DNA of 64,000 nucleotides. It comes from PALSA-1006 sp041660815. GTDB taxonomy: Bacteria; Pseudomonadota; Gammaproteobacteria; Burkholderiales; Gallionellaceae. Shown piece by piece: positions 38,552 through 47,300 of this stretch. The position numbers were made by a program, and so were the translations under genes. Under the pieces are notes generated by a model, which saw only the letters and a list, made by a program, of their open reading frames with translations, was not told where the DNA came from and did no database searches. The stretch covers positions 1 through 64,000 of the forward strand of contig JBAZVN010000013.1 in the NCBI GenBank assembly GCA_041660815.1, given 5' to 3'. The first letter of the stretch is position 1; each line of letters begins with the position of its first letter.

Positions 38552-39385
38552 ATGAAAATGCAACTTATTTCAACGATTGTTGAACTGCGCGCCCGTCTGG
38601 CGCAGGAGCGCAATATTGCTTTTGTGCCCACTATGGGTAACCTGCACGAGGGGCATTTGGACTTGGTGCGTCAGGCGCGGGAGCAGGGTAGCTGTGTGGT
38701 GGTGAGCATTTTTGTAAATCCTTTACAGTTTGGCCCTTCAGAGGATTTTGATAAATATCCACGTTCGCTGGACGATGATACTGTCCAGCTGGAAGGGTTG
38801 GCCGATGTGATTTTTGCACCGTCCGTAAGCGAAATGTATCCGCAAGCCCAAACCGTATTCGTTGCACCTCCACCTGTTGCCAATGAATTATGCGGTGCAA
38901 TGCGTCCCGGACACTTCATCGGCATGGCAACCGTGGTATTGAAGCTATTTAATATCGTGCAACCAAACATCGCACTGTTTGGAAAAAAAGATTATCAGCA
39001 GCTGTACATTATTCGGCAGATGGCGGCGCAAATGAATTTGCCCGTCACGATTTTTGGCGGGGAAACCATTCGCGCGGCTGATGGGTTGGCGTTGAGTTCA
39101 CGCAATCAATATTTAAGCCCTGAAGGTCGAATTGAAGCACCCTTTTTGAGAAAGACCCTGGAGCAAATGCGGGATCTTATTTTGGCCGGAGCGAAAGATT
39201 ATTCCGCGCTTGAATCGGCTGCGGTGGCCGGGCTGGGAAAGCGCGGTTGGCTGGTGGAATATGTGTCAATCCGCAATGCCGACAGCTTGAGTCCCGTGCA
39301 AGCGGGAGAGCGAAATCTGGTGGTGTTGGCCGCAGCCCGTTTGGGTGTCACCCGACTCATCGATAATCTGGAGTTTTGTCTTTAG
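38552..39385 (+). CDS. panC: Pantothenate synthetase
   Basis: A 277-residue enzyme joining pantoate and beta-alanine. It shows FVPTMGNLHEGHLDLVRQAR with the HxGH motif, SIFVNPLQFGPSEDFDKYPR, FGKKDYQQLYIIRQM and the KMSKS-like SSRNQYLSPEGR. It follows panB after 25 bases. Confidence 0.96.
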   Translation: MKMQLISTIVELRARLAQERNIAFVPTMGNLHEGHLDLVRQAREQGSCVVVSIFVNPLQFGPSEDFDKYPRSLDDDTVQLEGLADVIFAPSVSEMYPQAQTVFVAPPPVANELCGAMRPGHFIGMATVVLKLFNIVQPNIALFGKKDYQQLYIIRQMAAQMNLPVTIFGGETIRAADGLALSSRNQYLSPEGRIEAPFLRKTLEQMRDLILAGAKDYSALESAAVAGLGKRGWLVEYVSIRNADSLSPVQAGERNLVVLAAARLGVTRLIDNLEFCL

Positions 39386-39403
39386 GTCGAGGCGCTTTAT
39401 AAT
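39376..39403 (+). promoter_or_regulatory. Putative promoter of panD
   Basis: TTGTCT (39376) and a perfect TATAAT (39398-39403) with 16-base spacing, overlapping the last bases of panC, 55 bases upstream of panD. Confidence 0.45.
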
Positions 39404-39458
39404 GCGCGCCCCCGATAAATCCCCAACGATATCGGGCTGATTTTTCGGAGAAAGAATT

Positions 39459-39839
39459 ATGCAACGCACCATGCTACAAGCAAAATTGCACCGGGTACGA
39501 GTAACCCAGTCCGAGCTGCATTACGAAGGTTCGTGCGCCATCGACGACGATTTACTGGATGCGTCCGGTATCAAAGAATATCAGCAGATTGATATTTACA
39601 ATGTCACCAACGGTGAGCGTTTCACGACCTATGCAATTCGCGCGGAACGCGGTTCCCGCACCATATCCGTCAATGGAGCTGCCGCGCATAAAGCGAACCC
39701 GGGCGACATTCTCATCATCGCCGCCTATTCGATTTATCACGAGCAAGAGTTGCAAAATTTTCATCCGTATCTGGTGTACGTAGATGAAAATAACAGTATC
39801 GTTGCGCAACGCAATCAGATTCCAGTGCAAAAAATGTAA
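39459..39839 (+). CDS. panD: Aspartate 1-decarboxylase proenzyme
   Basis: A 126-residue pyruvoyl enzyme making beta-alanine. The self-cleavage site Gly-Ser is seen in LHYEGSCAIDDDLLDASGIK (cleaved between G24 and S25). IYNVTNGERFTTYAIRAERG and NGAAAHKANPGDILIIAAYS follow. With panB and panC it gives a full route to pantothenate. Confidence 0.96.
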   Translation: MQRTMLQAKLHRVRVTQSELHYEGSCAIDDDLLDASGIKEYQQIDIYNVTNGERFTTYAIRAERGSRTISVNGAAAHKANPGDILIIAAYSIYHEQELQNFHPYLVYVDENNSIVAQRNQIPVQKM

Positions 39840-39914
39840 TGGGGTATTACAAGGTTTGATCAAGCCTGTTCGTTATTGTTTAATGCCGACAGTAGTTCTC
39901 ACATCGTGGTATTT

Positions 39915-42656
39915 ATGAAAATATTTCTGTCAATAATCCTTTTGTTTTTGAGTTGTATTTCTTTTAATGCAATCGCGCAGGACTCCGCTTCCTCCACCAA
40001 AGCTATTTTCTCCAAACAAATTTTTCTGCCCGAAGGCGTGCAAAAATTCTTGGGTAACAGCCCGGAGCGTTTGTATTTTTCTCAGGCAAATGGAGCAATT
40101 GTGGTGACGGACTTTGCGGGGAAGTCTGTGCAAACGCTGCAAGTAAAACAAGACAAAGAAAATCTTTTAAGCAATCCGCTAGCCGTTGTGCAGGGACGGG
40201 AGATGCTTTATGTGCTGGACGGCGATCGCAAGCAAGTTCTCATGTTTACCCGCGATGGAAAATATACCGGCAGTTTTGCCGCAAAAGAATCGCGATTTTT
40301 CAGGTTATCCAGTGAAGAGCATGAATTAAAGCAACCGGTTGGACTTGCGTATTTTGAAGGTGTTGTCTACGTGCTGGATCGGGATAGTAATAAAATATTA
40401 CTGTTTGGCGATAATGGCGTGTTTCTAAATGTTCTTGCACTTCAGCCCTCGCTGGATCTTAAAGTTGCTAAAACACAGCGTGATAGTTACACGTTAAAAA
40501 AACCGCTGGATCTGAGGATTGACATCACGGGTCGACTCTATATTTGGGATGCGGAAGATTCTTTGATTAAAGTTTATAGTCAAGATGGGAATTTTATTTC
40601 TGCCACGGCGATTGAGGGCGAATTATCCGCGCTGGCTGTCGCTAAAGATGGCCTCTATATCGCAAAAAATAATGAACCGTTGGTGCAGAAATTCGACTTT
40701 AACAACACGACGCAATTCAAAATTGGCAGTAAAGAAAATGGCGGTGAGCCGCTCAAAAATATTTCCGGGCTTGCGGTGGGTAAAGACCGGCAAATTGCCT
40801 TGCTGGATATTGAAAAATCCATGATGAATATCTATGTGGTGGATATGGGAATTCCCCTTGAAGCAATCCCGCGCAGTGGCGGTCGAGTGTTTGCGCAAAG
40901 TGCGGGAACGCTGCCTTTTGAAGTACTCAAGTTGGCATGGAATGGCAAAGATACAATTTATGCAATCGATCCCGGGCAACAGCAAATATTACTAATTAAA
41001 AATGGCAAGCCGGAGGGCAATATCAGGTTAAAAAACTTCAATCCAATTGCGCTTGCGGTGGATGCGGACAATGCGTTGTGGGTACTGGATAAAAAATCCG
41101 GCATCCATAAACTGGATGAAAGCGGGAAAGTATTGTTCAGCTTTGCTAACGGGGAAACAGGCGATGCAGAATTAGATACTCCAGCAGATTTGGCCATTTC
41201 TGTTTCGGGCAAATTATATGTTGCGGATAAAGGAAATGCTTCGGTACAGGTGTTTAGTCGCGAGGGCAAGTTTTTAAGTGAGATTAGTGGATTGGATGAA
41301 CCTGACGCACTGGCAGTCGATAAAAATGACACTTTATTTGTCTTGGAAAAAGGCAAGGATGTGGTTTCAATTTATTCTGCTCAAGGCGTATTAGTTGGAA
41401 AAGTGGGTGGAACAAAAGAGCCGGGGGTAGGACGCTTGCTGAAGCCTGTCGCCCTCATGACAAGTCTTGATGAAGTGTTCGTGGTGGATGGCAATCACAT
41501 CAAAGTATATGCTACGCAGGGCGAATTTAAGCGCCTGTTTGGTGCCCGGGGAAGTCAGGAAGGTGAACTGAATGAGCCGTTGGCGCTTGCCCGCAAAGAC
41601 GATATTTCTCTGCTGGTAGCCGAGCGCGGTAATAAGCGTATTCAATCTTTCATTACGCAGTTTAAACCGCCTGCACCACAGAATTTCCGGGCACAGGGCG
41701 GGGCACATAATATTTCTCTCAATTGGAATTTATCGGCGCTGCCGTATGTAAAGCAATATCAACTGTACCGCTCCAAGGATGAGCGTCTCGGATTTATTAA
41801 AGTTGCCACCGTAAGCGGCAATCAATTTGTGGATCGCGGCTTGGAAGTGAACGGCAAATATTTTTACCGGGTAGCTGCAGTGACCTCATCCGATTTTGAA
41901 GGCACCAGCAGTGCGTTGGTCAGCGCGGTATCTCAACGCTATACTCCGCCTGCCTTAAGTGCTGTCGAGGTGCAGAGCACACCGTGGAAAATCAAATTAT
42001 CCTGGCGTCCAATTGAATCCGAGTTTGTTAGCTCATATTATGTGTATGAAAAAAAAGATTCTATATTCAGTAAATTAGCTGAGGTCATTGCGCCTGAATT
42101 TGAAAAGAACCTATTGCAACCCAATACCAAATACACCTATTACATCGCGGCACATAGCTCGGATGATACCGAAGCAGAAAAGTTTGCCGTGGAGACAAGC
42201 ACCCAGCCTTTTGACAAAGAGCCGTTAAGTATCGGGATGCAAATAACCCCGGAAATCGAGTCGGAACATTTTTCTGAATATGAACAGGACGGGCTGGGAA
42301 AAGTGCTGCTTACCAATAATACCGACATGGAAATGCAGGGGGTGACACTGTCTTATTTCCTTAACGGATTTATGGAAAAATCCCAAGAGATCAGGCTGGA
42401 AAAATTGTCACCAGGTCAACCCGTTGAAGTTATTATGAAAATTGTGTTTAACAGCAAGATGCATAATGTGACGGAAGATATCGTTGCGCAATTTACGCTT
42501 GAAGCAAATTATTTATATATTGACAAACGTCAATCTTCCCTTAAAAATCTGCCGCTAATTATAAAAAAGAAAATAGAAATAGCGCCTCTCGAACAGGTGG
42601 AGCAACCCAATCCACCTGTTGAGCAACTAGAAAAATCTAATCTTCCCGTAAATTAG
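39915..42656 (+). CDS. Secreted NHL-repeat / fibronectin type III protein
   Basis: A 913-residue protein starting at the ATG at 39915 (MKIFLSIILLFLSCISFNAI), with a signal peptide cleaved after AIAQ. Residues 30-585 form NHL-like propeller blades such as LNNPLALARKDDISLLVAER-type segments (here LNEPLALARKDDISLLVAER) and LDTPADLAISVSGKLYVADK. Two Fn3 domains follow (about 588-680, PQNFRAQGGAHNISLNWNLS; about 680-770). A CARDB-like immunoglobulin-type end (VLLTNNTDMEMQGVTLSYFL) and a Pro/Glu tail close the protein. It is predicted periplasmic or surface-located. It opens a co-directional run of surface-protein genes. Confidence 0.8.
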   Translation: MKIFLSIILLFLSCISFNAIAQDSASSTKAIFSKQIFLPEGVQKFLGNSPERLYFSQANGAIVVTDFAGKSVQTLQVKQDKENLLSNPLAVVQGREMLYVLDGDRKQVLMFTRDGKYTGSFAAKESRFFRLSSEEHELKQPVGLAYFEGVVYVLDRDSNKILLFGDNGVFLNVLALQPSLDLKVAKTQRDSYTLKKPLDLRIDITGRLYIWDAEDSLIKVYSQDGNFISATAIEGELSALAVAKDGLYIAKNNEPLVQKFDFNNTTQFKIGSKENGGEPLKNISGLAVGKDRQIALLDIEKSMMNIYVVDMGIPLEAIPRSGGRVFAQSAGTLPFEVLKLAWNGKDTIYAIDPGQQQILLIKNGKPEGNIRLKNFNPIALAVDADNALWVLDKKSGIHKLDESGKVLFSFANGETGDAELDTPADLAISVSGKLYVADKGNASVQVFSREGKFLSEISGLDEPDALAVDKNDTLFVLEKGKDVVSIYSAQGVLVGKVGGTKEPGVGRLLKPVALMTSLDEVFVVDGNHIKVYATQGEFKRLFGARGSQEGELNEPLALARKDDISLLVAERGNKRIQSFITQFKPPAPQNFRAQGGAHNISLNWNLSALPYVKQYQLYRSKDERLGFIKVATVSGNQFVDRGLEVNGKYFYRVAAVTSSDFEGTSSALVSAVSQRYTPPALSAVEVQSTPWKIKLSWRPIESEFVSSYYVYEKKDSIFSKLAEVIAPEFEKNLLQPNTKYTYYIAAHSSDDTEAEKFAVETSTQPFDKEPLSIGMQITPEIESEHFSEYEQDGLGKVLLTNNTDMEMQGVTLSYFLNGFMEKSQEIRLEKLSPGQPVEVIMKIVFNSKMHNVTEDIVAQFTLEANYLYIDKRQSSLKNLPLIIKKKIEIAPLEQVEQPNPPVEQLEKSNLPVN

Positions 42657-42742
42657 GGGGCGGGTGAGTGGATGTAATAAATTTGCCGCCGGTGTAGTAT
42701 GGCGAACCAAAATATGAAGTTCAATCATTTTTAGGGAATGAA

Positions 42743-44242
42743 ATGAAATATTCAATACAAAAAAAAATCTGGCTCGCCGGGGGAGTTGTGATTTTGGGGC
42801 TTGGCACATTAGGGAATGTTAGTGCCGCAGAAACAACGCCTATTATCACTAAAGCCAGACCAGCGATTAATGCTAAATCTGCCGAAGTTCAGTCAGCGCC
42901 TGCGGCACAAGCCGGAGAGCAAATCACAGTCGAAGAAAAACCAGCCTCCCCTCCTTCCCCGGAAGAAATTGCCAAAGCTCAAGCATTTGAAAAAACCTTG
43001 AACGAAGCCGATGTGTTAATTAATGCCGGCAAACCTGCCGAAGCCTTCCAGCTATTAGCCCCCTTTGATTTTGAATATTCCGGTAATGTGCGCTTTGACT
43101 ATTTGCTGGGTATATCCGCCTTGGATAGCGGTTCGCCGGATAAAGCCACTCTGGCGTTTGAACGTGTACTGGCAGTTGACCCCAACTTTGCCGGAGCCCG
43201 TTTGGATATGGCACGCGCCTACTTTTCGTTGGGTGACATGCCGCGCGCCAGAACGGAATTTGAAGCAGTGATGAAGCAAGACCCTCCCGAAGCGGCAAAG
43301 CTGACGATTGAAAAATACCTGCTGGCAATCGCTGACAGTGAAAAATCCAAGAATTTGAAATTCTCCGCCTATGTCGAAACCTCGGTGGGACGTGATACCA
43401 ACGTAAATAATTCTACCGATCAGTCAAAAATCGCGGTTCCTGCTTTCGGGAATCTGGTGTTTACGCTTAATCCGACCAACCGGAAGCAGGCTGATTTTTA
43501 TTACACTGCGGCAGCGGGCGCTGATATCAGCTATACCTTTGCGGAGCAGTGGGGTGTTTATGCCGGACTGGATTATCGCATGCGTGGCAACAAAAAATTG
43601 ACCGACTTTGATACCGACAGCATCGATACGCGCGCCGGAGCTTCTTTAACTCTGGGGGATCATGCTATCCGTATGGGTGGCACTTATGGTCGATATAACA
43701 CCGCAGGAGTGCCGAACCGCAATTCTTACGGAATTACCAGCGATTATAAATACAGCTTTAATGCCACCAATCAATTTAACCTGTTTGGACAGTACGGTAT
43801 GAATCGTTTTATCGACACGATTATGCAGGCTAATGACTTTGATCAGACTGTCTTGGGTACAGGTTTCATGCACATGTTTGAAGACGGGAAAACGGTCGTA
43901 TTTACCAGTCTTAATATGGCACTTGAAAAATCTCTTCACGACCGTGCGGATGGGGATAAACAAGGCTATGGTGTAAGAGTGGGCGGGCAAACTTCATTCA
44001 CGGAAACCACCGAAACGTTTACCAATCTGGGGTATACGACGGGTAGTTATGATAAGGAAAATGTGTCATTTCTTGCCAGTCGCAGTGACACAACACTGGA
44101 TGTCGCAGCCGGGTTGAACTGGCACCCGTTCAAGATAGTCACAATTCGTCCTCAAGTCAGCTACTCAAACAATAAATCCAATATTCCTATTTACAGCTTT
44201 GACCGGGTAGATGCATCGCTTACCTTGCGCCTCGATTTTTAG
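42743..44242 (+). CDS. TPR plus beta-barrel outer-membrane protein, Slam-like
   Basis: This 499-residue protein has a signal peptide (to about residue 30, VSAAE), then a Pro/Ala/Glu-rich linker. TPR repeats cover residues about 85-205 (LDSGSPDKATLAFERVLAVD, PNFAGARLDMARAYFSLGDM, PRARTEFEAVMK). From about 215 the sequence alternates as a beta-barrel, with FSAYVETSVGRDTNVNNSTD at the start and ending in the outer-membrane signature DASLTLRLDF with a terminal Phe. Length and TPR-then-barrel order match surface lipoprotein assembly modulators (DUF560, type XI secretion), and the GRDTNVN motif is common at the barrel start of that family. It directly precedes the giant protein with TbpB-like modules, its candidate client. 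Confidence 0.7.
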   Translation: MKYSIQKKIWLAGGVVILGLGTLGNVSAAETTPIITKARPAINAKSAEVQSAPAAQAGEQITVEEKPASPPSPEEIAKAQAFEKTLNEADVLINAGKPAEAFQLLAPFDFEYSGNVRFDYLLGISALDSGSPDKATLAFERVLAVDPNFAGARLDMARAYFSLGDMPRARTEFEAVMKQDPPEAAKLTIEKYLLAIADSEKSKNLKFSAYVETSVGRDTNVNNSTDQSKIAVPAFGNLVFTLNPTNRKQADFYYTAAAGADISYTFAEQWGVYAGLDYRMRGNKKLTDFDTDSIDTRAGASLTLGDHAIRMGGTYGRYNTAGVPNRNSYGITSDYKYSFNATNQFNLFGQYGMNRFIDTIMQANDFDQTVLGTGFMHMFEDGKTVVFTSLNMALEKSLHDRADGDKQGYGVRVGGQTSFTETTETFTNLGYTTGSYDKENVSFLASRSDTTLDVAAGLNWHPFKIVTIRPQVSYSNNKSNIPIYSFDRVDASLTLRLDF

Positions 44243-44304
44243 TAACTTATTGAATAATAAGGTTTTTATTGAATTACTGACGTTTAAAATAAGCGAGAAT
44301 AATC

Positions 44305-47300
44305 ATGAAAATTACTCACAAATTCCTAAGTAGTTTGAGCGTTGTGCTAGCCGGCTTAATGATCTCCTTACCCGAGGCTCAGGCGGCTATCGCGGGCTAT
44401 GTGCAATTTGTGAATGGTAATGTGCAAATAACTTCGCCTGGAGCTGCCCCGCGTCAATTGAAAAAGAGGGAATCAATTAAGGAGGGTGACTCGATTTCTA
44501 CAGCAGAAAAGTCTTCTGCCCAAATTAAAATGCAGGACGGTGGTTTTGTCGCCGTACGCCCCGGCACTGAGATGAAGTTTGACAAATTTGTGTTTACCGG
44601 TAAGGCGGACGGCACTGAACGCAGCTTCTTTACTCTCGCCAAAGGGGGATTTCGCGCCGTAACCGGTTTGGTTGGCCGGGTTAACAAGCAGAACTATAAG
44701 ATTTCAACACCTGCTGCAACCATCGGAATTCGCGGTACCGACCATGAATCTTTTGTGGTGCCAAGGGGCAGTAGAATGGGCAACCCCGGGGCTTATAGCA
44801 AGGTGAACGTGGGAGAAACAACGCTTACAACGAGTTTGGGCACGGTAAACGTTAAGCCAAATCAGATGGGTTTTTCCAGCGGAATGGATGTTGTTCCAAA
44901 AATTGCTCCGATAGACACCTCAATATTTACGGTTGCCGCAGCGCCAAGCAAGACCATGAAAGAAGATAAGGAAGAAAAGTCCAAGCAAGCAGAAAGCGAA
45001 AAACAAGAGCAGCAAGCTGCCGCAAAAGAAGAGGCTAAGCAGGAAGAAAAGCAAGAAGCCAAGCAGGAAGCCAAGCAAGAAGCCAAGCAGGAAGCCAAGC
45101 AAGAAGAAAAGCAAGAAGCCAAGCAAGAAGCCAAGCAAGAAGCTAAACAAGAAGCTAAACAAGAAGCTAAACAAGAAGCTAAACAAGAAGCTAAACAAGA
45201 AGCTAAACAAGAAGCTAAACAAGAAGCTAAACAAGAAGCTAAACAAGAAGCTAAACCTGCTGCTCCTGCCCAGCAGCAAGCAAAGCAGGAGGGAAAACAA
45301 GATGCTGCGCCAGCAGCAGGCGGAGCACCTAAAGTTGCGGCAGCCCCAGCCCCCGCTCCGGCGCCTGAAGCTCCACCCACGATTCGGGTTGCCACGAAGG
45401 TTGATTCACCCACGATGGCGGCGGTAAATTCTCCTCCACCTGCAGCAACACCTGCCCCGGCACCAACTCCAAAAGTTGAAACTACCCCCGTTAAAATGGC
45501 CGATCAATCGGGTAACAGCGTTAACTTAACCACCCAAGCGATTACAAACGAGAAGACCGGGTTGGCGACAACTGTTGAAAAGGTTGCGGTTCTGGTTAAG
45601 TCTGTAAGCGACTTAACCAACCCTGATGCCATTAATTCGGTGGTGAATCTGGCTGCCCAAAATAAGGCACTCCCTACCCTTGCAGAGTGTACCTCCCCCT
45701 TGCAGCTTGGTTGCGGTGCAGTTTTACCATCAGTTCCAACTTGTAAAGCAAGTCCAAATACAGCGGGTTGCGGTGTGGTTTATATCAGTGATGTTGCTGC
45801 CAATTTGGCGCCGGGCGGATCCAAATACGCAACAATTATTCCCGGTATTGCAGTTAATGTCACCGATGCACCATCAGTCTCACAATTGTCCGCGATTGAC
45901 TCTGCCAATGCTACGGGCGAGCTTAGCTTTACGGCGGTGAAAGATACAAAATCCATTCTTACCGCCAATACCGCGGGGTATGTAACTGCGGGAAAAAATG
46001 TAACTGTGACTGATAACGCCACCCTTGCGGAACTGGCAAGTATCGCTGTGAAAAATTCTGGCGGTGTGCTTAGTGCTACTTCAATTACCGATACGGCAGC
46101 AGGATTGGCAGTGAGTCCTTTTGTGAAAGCTGGCGTGACAATTATTGTGGTTACCAATGCAGCTAAAATTTCCGAGCTGACCGCCATTGCCGGTAAAAGC
46201 AGTAGTGCATCAATCAGTTTTTCTGCACTGAGTGACACTGCAACAAATCTGGCAAATAGTACCGGTAATTATTTGGCGTCCGCTCAGACCATCACCGTGA
46301 CAGATGCAGCAAACTTAGCTCAGCTAACCGGTATTATTTCAAGAAATGCTTCGGCAACACTAAACTATACAAAAATTAGTGACACAGTTACCAACCTTAC
46401 CGCAAACACTTCAAGCAATCTGCTGAGTGGAAAAACGGTTACGGTGACAGATTCTGCGACTCTGGCTCAATTAAGCACACTTGCGTCAGCTAATTCTGGC
46501 GCTACATTGCTTCCTACGGTTATTAGTGATACCGCAGCAAATTTGGCAACCAGCAGTTTTGTTGCTGGCAGTGTCAATGTATCGCTCACCGATACCTCGG
46601 TAACGCTCGCACAGCTGGCGGTTGTCGATGCAAAAACGACGGGGAGTCTGACCTATCAATCTATTAGCGATACCGTTGCCAAGTTGACTACCAACACAGG
46701 TGGCTACGTGGTGGCAGGTAAAAATGTTGTCGTGACGGATTCGGCAACTTTGGCACAACTTAACTCAATTGACTCGATGAACGGGGCGGCGGGCACTTTA
46801 ACAGCCACCACGATTTCCGGAACTGCCGCTGAATTGATCGCGAGTCCTTATGTTAAAGCGGGCGTGAATTTAACAATTACCGATACACCAACATCAATCC
46901 AGATTTCGACCTTAAGCACTAAAATTGCGGGTGGCTCACTGACCTATGCATCCTCTTCGGCAATTAGCGGTACCGCCGCCGCCTTGGCATCCGGTAATAC
47001 CGTTGTGCCGGGTATTGCGGTTAATGTGACTGATGCCGCTACTATTGCTGAATTGACGGCAATTGATACGAAAAATGGCAGCGCTGCAGTCAACTACTCA
47101 GCTTTGAAAGACACCGCTGCAAATCTGGCAGCCAATGCAGGAGCTTATGTTAAGGACGGTAAAAATGTCACCGTAACAGATGCTGCCACACTAGCTGAGC
47201 TTGCTTCAATCGATGCCCAAAACGTCAACGGTATGCTGTTTTACACGGCGCTGAGTGATACGGCTGGAAATTTATCAATCAATACAGGTGGTTATGTCGC

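Noticed and set aside
44862..45413. Long minus-strand frame of Ser-Cys-Leu-Ala repeats opposite the KQEA tract
   Set aside because: It is the antisense reading of a 12-base repeat; it has no ribosome-binding site and its composition is an artefact of the repeat.
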